Below, piece by piece: positions 31,550-43,790 of a DNA stretch of 64,000 nucleotides (positions within the stretch are counted from its first letter, which is position 1; every line of letters begins with the position of its first letter). The notes beneath the pieces are model-generated. The model was not told the origin of the DNA, did no database searches, and was given only the letters and a program-made list of their open reading frames with translations. Where the stretch lies: contig JAADJZ010000005.1 in NCBI GenBank assembly GCA_011032825.1, positions 1,865,001-1,929,000 of the forward strand, given 5' to 3'. The position numbers were made by a program, and so were the translations under genes. The stretch comes from Massariosphaeria phaeospora. Lineage: Eukaryota; Ascomycota; Dothideomycetes; Pleosporales.

Positions 31550-32547
31550 GCGCGTTGGTGGTTGAGGGGCGCGGTCGCGCGTTGTTTATATGCTTGTCGG
31601 CAATGATTTCTTCTGTTACACTACTTCTCTTCCCAACCATATTTAAATCTAGACAGCCGCATTGGCATCTCTGCCCACGAACCATATTCTTACCCAACTT
31701 TCTTTCCATCTTTTCTCTTTCGCTCTTCTCCGCCAACGGATTCGGGGCGACGGGCCGGGCTCGTCTACCATACAAACTTACAATATCTTTTGACTACCAA
31801 CAGGAGTCGTCCTTGAACTAGAGCGCCAATCATGCTATTTCCCCAACGCGAGCGGTTGGCAAATATTTGCAAGTCCATACGGAATCCTGACACCCATTTT
31901 AGAGTGACGATTATCCAATCTTGCCACTGAGTGAAAAGGGGCTCGGGCAGTACTCGTCTAGATAGGTGAGTGAGTGCGCACTCCGAGCTTCGCCGTCAAG
32001 TGCTCGTCGGCTAACGAGGAAGAAAAGACGCGAAGATCAAGGCCGTTCGTTGTATGTCCTACAGTTGTTTGCGTGACCACCATCTTCGTCATGTCAATAA
32101 ACCTGGGGCACTCGACACATTACTCTTCTTGCTCAGCCAATGCATGCTCGAGCTCAGAACATCCAATGTAGCAAGCCAACACCAAAACAACACTGTTCTG
32201 CCACACACTACCTACCTAGTCTTACAAGGGGGATATCCTCAATGGCACGTACCTTCTAATACATTCGGGTATCTAAACGAAGCCGCTCCAAACGCCAATT
32301 ATGCAACAAGGGCAACAACAATGCCTGCCAAATCCAGACCGAGTAAGTCTGCCCAAATCCAGACCAAAAAGAAATAGACGCCGGGAAAGCCGGCCTCTCC
32401 TGGGAAGAAGTTCAGCTCGCGGGAGGTTTCCGTCCTGGTCTCGTCGCAGCGGCAAACATGGTCCATTCTGCGCTTCTTCGACCTATTCCCACTGACTGAT
32501 TCCGCGGCGGATTAGGCACGTGGCCGGTACCGTGGTAGGAAGTATCT
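31550..32547. other. Intergenic, convergent 3' ends
   Basis: 1 kb between the stops of the flavoprotein and the DUF300 gene. Only short frames, no feature recognised. Confidence 0.5.
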
Positions 32548-34199
32548 TCAGCCGTTCCTGCCCCGATACGCGGTACCTAAATCGTATTCCGGTCCTGGTT
32601 GCGCTCCCGATGGGGGACTATGCGAACTGTAGTACCCATAGGATCTGTCATCCGCGACGTGGTACGAGCCCTGCTGCACATACGGGTCAGTCTGTGCGTG
32701 ACTCAACAATCCAATAGTGTCCGAATCTTCAGACCCTGTCTTATCCGAGGCTTTGCCAAATTTTGTGAACTCCATCGCTGCTTCTCCGTTGCCGGCAAAG
32801 GTGGGGCCTTGGCCATATCCCGTCTCCGAAGGTGTCGGTTCCAGCTTCTTTTGATACGATGGGTCTGTCCTGCGGTTCCGTACTCCAACCGTAAGCCAGC
32901 GAAACCCTCGTCCGCATGCCTTGATGATATCCCAGGGGTTGAGAGCGTCAAGAAGGGCACGTGCTGGCCCGTGGGCATATCGGGTATAATCCTTGGTAGG
33001 AATGCTGCCGGGTGGCGCTTGAGTTGGGCTTCTTGTCTTTCGGAGGTCGTAAGGTTTCCAAGGAAAAGCGAAGAGATGCATTACTGCGAATATAGCCATT
33101 TCCACGCATGTCAGCATGGAAGGGATTCCGATTCTTAAGTCTGGCCCAGCAATCTTCTCACTGGCCTTCAAAGGGCCACTCTTGCCCGTCAGTAGAGAAA
33201 TGATCCAACTCTGCCAGAAACAGAAGAAGATGACCAGCTTGATGCAGAGTACTTTGAGGAATGGCCGATGAGGGGCAAGATCGTCTTTGAGCTGCACATA
33301 GAATTGGATCAGACAGTACATGGCGATGGTGACCGAGATACCCTGGAAGACTGCGACCCAAAGGTAGGCGAATCGGGGATCTGTAGAACCTTGGCAGTAT
33401 CTGCTTTGGGTTTGTGCGATCACTGCGACTAGGGTGAAGAATGGCCGTACGAAGCAGTACTGGAAAATGCTGATCCAAACGACCTGGCGGGTGTGAGTAT
33501 TAGGAAGGCAGACGTGCTTGGCAAACTCACATTGAACCAGGTCAACCCGCTCAAGGGCTTCCTCAACCAGCCCTTGGTTTCTCCACCGGAGCACTTCTGC
33601 ATCCAATTGATCGGCCACACCCAATTCTTCGGCTCTACGTTCCTGAAATACTCTTTCTGTTCGTGGAGATTGGGCGCAATATAATGACACATCAGGGTAA
33701 AGAAGCTGGCAATAGCAAATGCTTCGTAGCAGTCTCGGAGGAGCTCGAAGTATATGGCGTGATGGTAGTAGAGGTAGCTCAGGAAGGATACGACGGCGTA
33801 GATGGGTATCATTACGAGGATGCGGATAATACTGCGATGGTCAGCTAGGCCAGCGAGTGGTATGGGTGTCTAGAGAAGCTCAACGTACTGTTTCTGTTCA
33901 TACGGCTTCAAATAGTGCGTGGCATGTCGCAAGACGAGGAAAAAGGCGATGGCTACCGCCAGAGCACCGAAGGTCGCGGAGAGGATGAGGCCAAAGTGGT
34001 GGAAGGTCAGCTGCTTCCATATGGGCTTCTCTAAAACTGCGCTGCTGTCAACATCGTGCTTAGGCGCATTCCTTCCTCACGCACTTGTTTCCTTCTCATA
34101 TTCCTCGCTCGCGCAATGGGGGCTGCGTCTGAGATTCTGAATGGTATCTTCCACTATATCGCCCGGCCAATCGTGTCCTGTCCGCGGAAACAGTCGCAT
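32548..34199 (-). CDS. DUF300 / Ost-alpha (TMEM184-like) membrane protein
   Basis: Four exons (34085..34199, 33889..34036, 33531..33831, 32548..33483) give 499 residues with all phases consistent. Multiple membrane helices are visible: HFGLILSATFGALAVAVAFF, ILVMIPIYAVVSFLSYL, CYEAFAIASFFTLMCHYI, PFFTLVAVIAQ, LWVAVFQGISVTIAMYCLI, KLVIFFCFWQSWIISLL and CVEMAIFAVMHLFAFPW. The motif YYFELLRDCYEAF-like segment (IYFELLRDCYEAFAIASF) is the family hallmark. The C-terminal 180 residues are cytosolic, Ser/Gly/Tyr-rich. The family includes bile-salt transporter Ost-alpha and plant LAZ1; in fungi a vacuolar or plasma-membrane role is assumed but not established. The first exon was chosen because it alone keeps the frame into the WKQLTFHHFG helix. 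Confidence 0.87.
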
Positions 34200-36612
34200 G
34201 GTATCGATGAAGCATCCGGCTACGGACTTTGGCGTGGCCCTGAAGGAGTGGATCGCGGGGATCTAACGCGTCGAAGGGAGTCGGGTCGGGCGTCGCAACC
34301 TAGGTCTCCGTGGACTGAGCCTCTCGCAGTTGCTTAAAAGATCGGCCTGCTAAATCGTCGCAGCAAAAAGAGCGGTGCAGCGCGTGAGAGAGGGTTGCGT
34401 TAACACGAAGGACGTGGAAGAACCGGGGACTGACAGGTGACGATGATCGCCGGTGGCTCCTGCGGGTTCTGCGGCAGCACGCCGGCGTTTCAGCATCATA
34501 TACCTCTCATTCCACGCCCCATTAGGGATCTACAAAGTACAACAACGCGACTTTTTGCTGGCGTCATTCGGAGACGTTGGAGGCCATGTCAAGCTGCAGC
34601 TGATGATCAGCCTACGAGCAAGTAGTAAGCTTTCCTAATAAAAGCCCTAGTCTGTCGATATTTTTATTTAGAGAGATGCAGGGCGCGCGGAGAATTAAAT
34701 AGCGTAACACGTCGCCTGCCGAGTGCCAGGGTTCGTTCTACGCGCGTAGAACAATGCAAAACCAAAGCTGCTGTAAGTCGCAGTATAATAAAACCTGCGT
34801 TGAATTGTGTTCCTAGAGGTACGGAGTACATGATATACAACTAGTGCTTGCCCCGTCCTCAAACACCTAAAACCAAATCATGAAGTAGTACTGTACAAAA
34901 CTTTAGCAAGCAGACCCTCCAACCGACCTCCCGAACACACCTCCAATCAATTGCTCACTTCTCTGGTCGTGTGAGCCGAGGGCAGGTGTGAAGAGACTCC
35001 AAGGCATCACTTGAGGCAAGGCTTCGAGTGTAAAATGATATCAATTGCTGATTAGCACTAGCTGCACTACATAAACGCTGCCATAATATTGATGTTGTTG
35101 TTTCCAGGAAGCGCTTCACGCTGGTGAAATCGGTCATCAAACATGTCCACAACCCTCGATAACAGAGCCTGCGTGATAGCCTGCACCAAATATGTATTAT
35201 CTCGCTCTCATGTTGTTGAAGGGTCGATTTCCGCTGCGGTACCTAGGACAACGAATCGAGTCAGTGAGATTCAACACATATGGCTGCGAAAATTGGTTGG
35301 GGAAGATAAAATTCAGACATCCAAGGAAGGATTGACGCTCATATGCCATCTGCAATGGGTTCATTCGATGGCTCGCGTGGAAACTGCGAATGTGGAATGT
35401 TTCATCATAAAGAGAAGGAGTGAGGAGCAAAGGGTTACTTACATTACATTTGCGGGTAGCGGACGGTGGTGAAGAACGACGTGGTGCAAGAAGTGGTGCA
35501 AGCAGAAAATGTCGAGAGAGAACTTTTATATGGTACCAATCGGCCCGTGAAGTTTTTCCGAGGCTAGTTTGCTTGAGTACTAACGTCAACACTAGCAACA
35601 GTTCTGCTAGTCGTCGAGTGAACATCACGACCCGAGACAACACTTCGTGAGACCATCTTTTTGTAACTTCACTATTTCGCAGCACAATCTAAAAGAGACT
35701 GCAGGATATTCCGTAGACCCGGCTGTTGTAACGCGCAATCCGCCACGTGGTGCCACACCACGTTGCGGTACTCTTTAGGAAGCTGGACATCTTGCCCCGC
35801 ACGAACGATTATGCTGGAGACTTTAGCAACGATAGCACGAACCTGTCCCGCCCTTCTGACAGGTCTGATCAAACTACTCCAGGGATTACCTTGAGCTGAT
35901 AGCCGCACTTTGCCCTCTGTCGCTCTACCACATGTCGATGTACTATCCACGACGCAGTCACTCTTCGGTTCCGAACACCGGATTCGATTTAAGCTGCATC
36001 AGTCACAAGCACGGACATCGTTCTCAACCGGGGAGGTGGCTTTACTCGCTGGAAATCATGATGTAAGTCTATCTCCCCCGGCGCTAACGTTCGCAGATGA
36101 TCTCCGCTGTAACCCGTAGGAGACAGCATTAGCATACAACACCGTTGACCTAGCTTCTCTTCGATATGTGTAGCGGACCGCCCCTATGAAGGATAGCTTC
36201 CGGTTACACTAGCTGAACTAACCCCATATGCAAACCACAACACAGAGTAAGAGCAGGCCTCAAGGTTTGGGCATCAGTGATAAGGCCAGCTGATCTATCG
36301 GACTTGGAGATGAGTGACATCGGATCTTCGTACGACTGGATCATTGTTGTCTACCTTCCTATAGCCTTCAATTTTTGAACGTACCCAGCTGACGATGGTG
36401 TTGTTGGAAGTGTGCGTTCCTTGACCAACGAAATGGCAATTTCTACTCAACCCTGAACAACAATACTTTCAACGTTCTTATTCGATTTCTAAGCTCTGTT
36501 GGCAAGCTGTATATAAGTTGTCAGACCCAGACTCGAATGGCGTTGCTATCATCGCAATACCCTCGACACTGCATTCAGTTCAGTGAAGAGATCCACCTTT
36601 TACACATTCGAC
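34200..36612. promoter_or_regulatory. Large divergent intergenic region
   Basis: 2.4 kb between divergent genes. AT-rich around 34630-34900, with a TACGGAGTA at 34820. A TATATAAG at about 36511-36518 lies some 100 bp before the protease ATG and is a good TATA box for it. Minus-strand frames at 35197..35685 and 35672..35950 show no family and are left out. Confidence 0.5.
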
Positions 36613-37515
36613 ATGAAGTTCTCAACCCTCTCCGCGTATCTTGTCAGCTCTTTTGTTCCAGTCTCTCTGGCCATAGAGTGCGGCAATGAAGACTTCAGTC
36701 ATGACCCTTTGAACATTACCCCTTCCGACTACAGACACAGTCTGACCGCCCTCCGAACCCAAGACATCACTGGCGTCGACCTCTACATCCACGTCCTCGT
36801 TGCAAACGAGCCAGACCGGGACCGTATAAGCTCAGACATCCAAGGACAAGTCAACTACTTGAACTCCCACTTCGAGGGTTGGGGCTACACCTTCCACCCC
36901 AAGCCGATCAACTTCGTCATCAATGCCGAATGGGCCAAGGACATCGACGTTGACAAGAACAACAAGATGAGGCAGCTCCACCGCGGCAACTACCAGACGC
37001 TCAACGTGTACATGGTAGAAGGAGCCCGCGGTGGCGTGTGCTCGCTCCCGAACGGCGAAAACAAACCCGTCGAGCAACAGCTGCTCGACTTCGATGGGTG
37101 CTTCGTCCCCCTCGATGTTGGCCGCAGCCCCAGCATAGGGACCGTGGCCCACGAGATTGGCCACTGGTTCGGTCTCTTGCACACCTTCCAGGGAGGCTGC
37201 GAAGGCGACGGCGACTACTGCGATGACACTGCTCCTCAAAATGCGCCATCTCGGGGCCAGCTTGCTATTCCCGGCGACTTGAACAGCTGCCCGGCTCAGG
37301 ACCAGTGCGGCCGCGGCCCTGCAAACGTCAAGAATTTCGTAAGTTCATACGTAACTGGTGACTTACCTAAGGGGCATGAAGCTAATAAGCTGTAGATGGA
37401 CTATACAGACTGCTCGCACGAGTTCACGCCATGCCAGGGTGGCCGTATGAACCATGCCTATACCAACTTCCGTAATGGCAGACGCCTTGCCGATGGTGTC
37501 CGAGTTACATGGTAA
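36613..37515 (+). CDS. Secreted M43 (MEP1/pappalysin-like) metalloprotease
   Basis: Two exons (36613..37338, 37396..37515) encode 281 residues. The ATG at 36613 gives a clean signal peptide (MKFSTLSAYLVSSFVPVSLA); an upstream in-frame ATG at 36583 would bury it. The zinc site HEIGHWFGLLH matches HExxHxxGxxH with all three His and the Glu. The Met-turn region MDYTDCSHEF begins exactly at exon 2. Cysteine pairs (GGVCSLP, DGCFVPL, GGCEGDGDYCDD, NSCPAQDQC, DCSHEFTPC) fit disulfides of the secreted family. MEP1-type proteases in pathogenic fungi degrade host surface or defence proteins; the target here is unknown. A TATA box lies near 36511, and a transcript of moderate strength is likely. Confidence 0.92.
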
Positions 37516-37878
37516 ACTCCGACCAAGTTTCGGTTTGTAACATTCTATTGTTGTTCCACGAATCTCAACGAGGTACTTGTGCTTTCACGACACAGAAGTT
37601 ACGAAGCATACGACTCGTCTTATTTGTTTATGCCATTGTCTTGTACCTTTTTACCATTCGTTACATATTGTATCACGATTGCTTCACGGTTTGCAACCCT
37701 CTTATCGAAGTTTGTTTATATTCAGCTTTTTCATGACTTCTAGCTAGTCTATGCACATCTCCTCGTACGGTGGTAGGAATGCAATATTCAAGAATATACA
37801 CTGTTGCAAAGATGTTGTTCGCGACACCAGTTGATGATTTTCCCTAGATACTCATTGACAACACCGAGTCACTTGCTC
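37516..37878. other. Intergenic, convergent 3' ends
   Basis: About 360 bp of AT-rich 3' UTR sequence between the protease and the dehydrogenase gene; nothing else seen. Confidence 0.5.
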
Positions 37879-37919
37879 TCACAAAGCAATGACGACCTTG
37901 CTAAAACTAACGCCCTTTT

Positions 37920-39094
37920 TCAACTTATCAACACCCTCCTGTACCTTCTCCAGCCCCCTTCAATGACCATCGGATCCGGCTTCGCCTTCAACGTCCCTTT
38001 CTCCAGCGCCTCAGGCACCCACTTCCCCCAAACGGCCTCCCCAACAAACCTATCCGCCGTAGCCACCAAGGTGGCAAACACGCTTGTTCCTTCCATACCC
38101 TCTGGGATGCCTTGCGCCTGCGGCATCACGCTACCATACCTGCCCCCGAGTTTCTTGTACACGGGCGCCCACGCAGCAATCGCATCAGGCGTCCCAATAC
38201 AGTCACAGACGCCAGCAAACTCAGTGCCAGACAGTGCGTCGACAACGTCGTCCACCACGCTCGACGACTTGTAATCTAAGGCCGCGGCGGCGCCGAGGTT
38301 TTTCAGGTTCTGCAGGTTGTGCGCGCTGGCGACAGAGACAACTTTCAAACCCGCGCCCACGGCGAGCTGGATCGCCGACGCGCCGATGGAGCTGGAACCG
38401 CCCCACACAAGCACCGATTTTCCAGTGTCTTTGGGGTTGGTGGCTGAAGTGGGGAGAGGCAGGGCGAGGGCTTCTTTCTTGAACAGGCACTCGGCGGCGG
38501 TGGAGATGGAGAGGGGGAGCACGGCGGCGGTGGTGTAGGCCATGGAGGACGGGATCTTGGAGACGACGAGGGCGTTGCAGCGGGTGTAGAGTTGGAAGCC
38601 GGCGTCTTGGGGATCGCCGGAGGAGAGGCCGAAGCAGTGGCTGTGGGGCTTGTTAACAAACCTAGGCCTTTCGAGAACAAAAGGGAGAACAGGACGGCGA
38701 GGAGAGACACGTAAACCTACCTCATAACGCGATCTCCTTTCTTCACATGCGTGACCCCATCTCCAACCTCATACACTTCGCCCGCAACGTCTTCGCCCAG
38801 CACATTCGGGTATTTCTGCAGCATCATCCCTTTGGACCAGATCATCAGTGAAACGCACTTCTTAAGCTCTGTAGCTCGCCCACTTACCGGAATCCTGAAC
38901 CTTATCTGTGCGGAATTAGCAATGCAGTAAAGGAAAACGATATGATGTAACGTACAATCAACCGGATTGACTGCAACAGCATGGTTCTTGATCACAACCT
39001 CATTCTGCCCAGCTTTTGGCAGCTCAGCATCTTTGACCTGGAATGGATGCGCGCTCTTCTCGGTGATCCAGGCTGCTTTGTTGGATGGAGCCAT
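37920..39094 (-). CDS. Zinc-type alcohol dehydrogenase/quinone reductase-like, C-terminal frameshift
   Basis: Four exons (38956..39094, 38888..38905, 38721..38829, 37920..38640) give 328 residues; exon 2 is only 18 nt. The N-terminal GroES-like domain shows AVNPVDYKVQD across the micro-exon and YPNVLGEDVAGEVYEVG, GDRVMSHCFGL. The Rossmann part has SVLVWGGSSSIGASAIQLA. The family is a medium-chain reductase group common in fungi (trans-enoyl reductase and quinone-reductase relatives); substrate unknown. The reading frame ends PMVIEGGWRRYRRVLIS. One frame over, the same DNA continues GLEKVQEGVDKLKKGVS and ends IAL at 37879, which is the normal family C-terminus. The switch falls in a run of five G (plus-strand C at about 37954-37958) where six would restore the frame. 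Either the gene is mutated or the assembly lost a base. Confidence 0.82.
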
Positions 39095-39813
39095 ATCGAG
39101 AGCAAAGAGTTGAGTAAGTTGAACAGAGGATGATCTGAGCTGAGTAGAGATTTGGTTATGAGGCGAGATACTTGAAGAGAAGTTGAGGATGGAGGTAGAA
39201 ATATCTTCTGTCTCAGGAAGCTATATATACCTATCCAAACTTCCCAATGGCGGAGACCCGCACTCCAAAATAATTCCATCATCTTTTTGAAACAATTCGG
39301 ACTAACGCATCTGGGATAGATATTACGGGGCCATGGGATGGTGGCGCCTGACGTCGAATCAATACGTGCAGCTATGCTGCGCGAGTGATGACATATTCGA
39401 CTTGGAAACCCGCGGGAGTCCGAGATTGCGGACCCCGAACAGCAATATCGCACACTTTGTACAAGCTGGAGGATGGGTCGTGTGGCTTGACTTAGTAATG
39501 ACTTAGCAAAAGTGGATTTGCGGAGGTAAAAGAAAACACAGAGGCATGGTTTTGGTGTTGGGTCTCGGCGATTGTCGGCGTTTGCCGGGGGTAGGTTGAT
39601 GGGTAATCGTATAGACGATGACACACCGCTGTTAACACTGGATTTACTGACTGGAACCTTGAGACGTACGATGCTGCAGAGTACGAGTCAGTAAAGTAAA
39701 TTGAAACTGCACGCGCGATTGAATGGCTTGCTGTGCAAGTGAGCAGTATCAAAAACTGTACAATTTTCTACAAAATGGGCCGCCTATCAACAAGCTACAC
39801 ATGCAGCATGGCC
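39095..39813. other. Intergenic: dehydrogenase promoter
   Basis: About 720 bp with the dehydrogenase promoter (TATATATA complement at about 39222-39228) and the 3' end of the mL46 gene. No gene. Confidence 0.5.
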
Positions 39814-40860
39814 CTACCGCTCCGTGAGCATATTCTTGACTGATTGCCAGTAGTCTTTCCTAACGGCTTTCTGTACCTCCTCCTTTGCTAGCCATTTGAA
39901 ATCTGTGAGACCTAGCTTGTTCTCCGTCAATATGGGCTGGCCGGCCATTATGCGTGCCTTCATAAAGAAGGTCTTGTAGCCTAACTGGTGCGGGTTGGGT
40001 GACGCCTTGAGGCTTTCGGGAGCGAAGTCGTGCTGGTGTTGGCCAACGGGTACATTTCCGACGACCCAAGTGTTCATGTTGATACCGCCCGATTGTTTGA
40101 GGATGCGCTCTGCCGCCTGCGAGAGTTAGCTGAATGTATTTCGACGAGCACTCTGGAAATAACGTACTGTGTGAAGATTTTCTTGATCTAGCCTGTCCTG
40201 AGGAAACACCCAGTGTCCCTCCTTATCCTTGACCAGCAGATACAACGTCCTCTGCAATAAGCGGTTCAGACTTTTAAGGTCTCCCTTCGTATCTGCTTCC
40301 GTGACCCTCGAGAGCGGCCGCTCGACTGGCTCACGTTCGACCTTTTTTCCAGCCCTCACTGGCCCTCCTTCCTCGCTTTTGTCCTCAAGGCCGTTTTGCT
40401 CAGCGTCTTTTACTAGCCTTTGAACCTGCCATTGGAAATCACTCTCGTTTGCGCCAACAAGCACTTCATCGTTCCATGCCTCATCTCCGTACCCCTTGTA
40501 CCGTCCAATATCTCTGGCGGGTGTCAAGCGTTGCCTTAGTTTCCTTTTCCATTCTAGATCTGCCGGTGACCGCTTCTTGATGTAAAAGTACCGCGTGAAT
40601 GGAAGGGCCAGGCGTTCATTGAGACGGCGCTGGTATAGGAAATAGGCGGCTTCAAAGGGGTGCAAGTCGCGCGTTATCTGGGGAGGACGAGAGAGAAGGA
40701 CACCGCCTTTGACGGCATACGAGGCTTGTGGCTCAGTGGAAGCGACGGGCGGAACGTGTTGGAAGGCTGAGTCGTCGGTTTGAACAGCTGCGGCGGCTGT
40801 AGCGTAGCTGTTGCGGGAGAGGGAGTGTCTGCAGGCGCGGCATACTGATTGTCCTGCCAT
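39814..40860 (-). CDS. MRPL17: Mitochondrial ribosomal protein mL46 (MRPL17)
   Basis: Two exons (40168..40860, 39814..40116; 51-nt intron) encode 331 residues. The N-terminus MAGQSVCRACRHSLSRNSYA is a mitochondrial presequence. The mL46 N-terminal domain follows (LLSRPPQITRDLHPFEAAYF, RRLNERLALPFTRYFYIKK) and then the degenerate Nudix fold: LLVKDKEGHWVFPQD, AAERILKQSGG, NTWVVGNVPVGQHQHDF, KTFFMKARIMAGQ, and the C-terminal FKWLAKEEVQKAVRKDYW. Like other mL46 proteins it should be a catalytically dead Nudix domain in the large mitoribosomal subunit. Confidence 0.93.
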
Positions 40861-41659
40861 GGTCAGCCGAGTTCATCTGCGCAAGCAATTGAGACCCATA
40901 CCAACACTCGAGACCAGCCGTCTCGTCGTTTGGTGTCCGGCGTTCATGTCTGCACCGCCGTGTCGCGCCGTCGTCTGCCCGCTGATCCGATCTCGAAAAG
41001 TTTCGGGGAGCGGAAGTGGATCCGGACTAGCGCAACGCACGTGACGCGCGCCCGGGTACATTTTCTTCTCGCTCGCCGAACCTGAGTTTTCTTTCTTCAT
41101 GGCACCCATCCTTATCCCCAGTATTCTCGCATTCATGAGATAATGGACATTTAAAGGTGCCTAGAGGAACTGAGCAGTCTTTTTCGCTAGCGGTACCTTC
41201 ACTTCAATTCAAGGTGTACGGCTAGATAGATTTTGCTCACATTCATTCGTCTTCAACGCATCTCATCCAGAGTATAGATGACTCACGAAGATGTCCATAA
41301 GGCTACTAAGTTACTACTATTGAGTTAAGATCGCTCAAGGACGGCACCTCATGGTGTGATGCCCTGGCGGCACTTCCGGTCTACTCTACAAGGAAATTCT
41401 TGGGATAACATCGGAACGGTGACATGTTCCAGAACGATGTGTTTGTGGTCCTATGTAGATATGAGACGAGTGAACTTGAGCTTTGCGATACGTGTAATCA
41501 AATAAGCCGTGGAGACCCTCGTTGTCGACCGGCCCTCCTCATGCCTGCACCGCCTATCCTGGAACAAAGTTTACCCGACGCTAACTTTTTGTTTAACGCG
41601 TCCCGCGCAACACTTCGAGGGCACATTACAACCACCGATACCCCTCACATACCGCCGCA
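40861..41659. promoter_or_regulatory. Divergent promoter, mL46 / CCT8
   Basis: 800 bp between two divergent start codons, serving both housekeeping genes. No TATA box or repeat recognised. Confidence 0.5.
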
Positions 41660-43439
41660 ATGTCTCTCTCGATACCGAACGCACCAAATGCTGGTCTCTT
41701 CAAGCAAGGCTACCAGAAGTAATGCACCTCGCGTACTTCAAGTACCCAAACTTCCCTGCTAACCACCCTACAACAGCTACGACGCCGAGGATGGAGCCGT
41801 CATTCGCAACATCGATGCCTGCCGCACAATTGCGCAAACTGTGCAAACCTCGCTTGGACCCTACGGCCGCAACAAAATCGTTATAAATCACCTCCAGAAA
41901 ATGATATTGACCTCAGACGCTGCAACCATACTGCGAGAGCTCGAAGTTGTACACCCGGCCGCCAAGTTGCTAGTAATGGCGTCCCAGCAGCAAGAGGCGG
42001 AGATGGGCGATGCGACCAACATGGTTATCGTCTTGGCTGGTGAGCTACTGAAGAAAGCGGAGGAGCTGATAAGGATGGGCCTTAAGACTAGCGATATTGT
42101 GCTGGGTTACGAGAAGGCGCAAACTGCCGCTCTAGGTTTCCTTGAGGGTACGTTCACACTGCTCCAGTTTGTGATACGCGGTGCTAATATGGTGCGCATA
42201 GAATTGGTGTGCGACAAGGTTGAGGATATCCGGTCACAAGAAGAGCTTAGCAAAGCTATCCGTACTGTTGTGGCTGCGAAACAGTCAGGCAACGAAGACT
42301 TTCTTGCTAATCTCGTCGCCGAAGGTGTGCTCTCTGTCCTGCCCAAGAACCCCGTCAACTTCAATGTAGACAACATTCGAGTAGTCAAGATCATGGGTGG
42401 CAGCCTGGAGCAAAGCAAGGTTGTGAAGGGTATGGTCTTCCCACGAGAGCCCGAAGGTATCATCAAGAAGGCCAAGAACGCAAAGGTTGGAGTTTTCTCA
42501 TGTCCGGTTGACATTTCACAAACGGAGACAAAAGGAACGGTCCTGCTACACAACGCTAAAGAAATGATGGATTTCACGAAAGGAGAGGAGACTCAGATTG
42601 AGACCGTCATCAAGGAGCTCCACGACTCTGGGCTGCGTGTCGTTGTTGCAGGGTCAACGATCGGTGAACTCGCCGCTCACTACCTCAACCGCTACAACAT
42701 CCTCGTCATCAAAATCCTCTCCAAGTTCGAACTTCGTCGGTTATGCCGGGTTGTCGGCGCCACACCACTGGCCCGACTGGGTGCCCCCATGCCGGATGAG
42801 ATGGGAAGCATCGACATTGTAGAGACGCTTGAGATTGGTGGAGACCGTGTCACAGTCTTCAGGCAGGAGGACGACCAAACACGAACGTCGACTCTAGTCC
42901 TCCGAGGCGCTACCCAGAACCACCTCGATGACGTAGAGCGCGCCATCGATGATGGTGTCAACGTGGTAAAAGCCATCACTCGAGACCCGAGGCTCGTCCC
43001 CGGTGCAGGAGCCACAGAAATGCAGCTCATCGAACGCATCACCACCCTCGCAGACCGAACCCCCGGCCTCTCCCAATACTCGATCCGCAAATACGCCGAA
43101 GCCTTCGAAGTGATCCCGCGCACTCTTGCCGAATCCGCCGGTCTCGACGCCACCGAAGTCCTGGCACGTCTGTACACGGCGCATGCCACGCAGAAGGGCC
43201 GCAAGGACGACGAGTGGACCATCGGCGTCGACATCGAGAACGAGAACGGAATGGGTACGCTTGATGCCAAGGAGGAGAGTATCCTGGATCTGTGGGTTAG
43301 CAAGAACTGGGCCATCAAGCTGGCGACCGAAGCTGCGAGGACGGTGTTGAGCGTGGATCAGATCATTGTCGCGAGGCAGGCGGGTGGCCCGAAGGTGCCG
43401 GGCAAGGCGCAGCAGGGCAATTGGGACAACGACGATTAG
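41660..43439 (+). CDS. CCT8: Chaperonin CCT subunit theta
   Basis: Three exons (41660..41718, 41777..42147, 42202..43439) give 555 residues. MSLSIPNAPNAGLFKQGYQN joins YDAEDGAVIRNIDACR across intron 1. The ATPase motifs are present: TSLGPYGRNKIVINH, GDATNMVIVLAGELL, and GAGATEMQLIERI near the C-terminus, ending QQGNWDNDD. TRiC/CCT folds actin, tubulin and WD proteins in the cytosol. Intron 2 (42148..42201) is 54 nt and contains no in-frame stop, so the open frame runs through it. I remove it because GTACGT, a CTAAT branch site and CATAG flank it, and removal restores FLEELVCDKVEDIRSQEEL, the family sequence. Confidence 0.95.
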
Positions 43440-43790
43440 AGCGGGATGAGTGTATCATGACCCGGACTGAACGATTACCATAGTTAGGATCACATGAAAG
43501 ATTATGAGAGGTCCATACAGTGGCATGTTTGTCTGTGGATATTGTGATGAATTAAATTCAAATATCCAACTTCTGATCCTTCTGTGCCAGGTATGATATA
43601 CTGTTTTGAAACCAAGGAACTATCTTCCGGCGTCGAGCGATCGACTAGGGTATCAATCTATCCCCCTTTCCTTCGGATGATGTGAATGCAAAGCAGAGTC
43701 CAACCCAATCTGAACTCCAATAGGGAGACATGTTATAGTCCGTTACAGCCCAACCCAACCCTTTCAAACACCACAGCGGGACTGGGTGGC
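43440..43790. other. Intergenic, convergent 3' ends
   Basis: 350 bp between CCT8 and ISY1 stops; 3' UTRs only. Confidence 0.5.

Noticed and set aside
35672..35950. A 92-codon minus-strand frame with a protein-like C-terminal half
   Set aside because: No recognisable family and no supporting exons; could be a relic but not supportable.
36583..36612. Upstream start codon for the M43 protease
   Set aside because: It would place ten polar residues before the signal peptide; the next ATG gives a canonical secretion signal.
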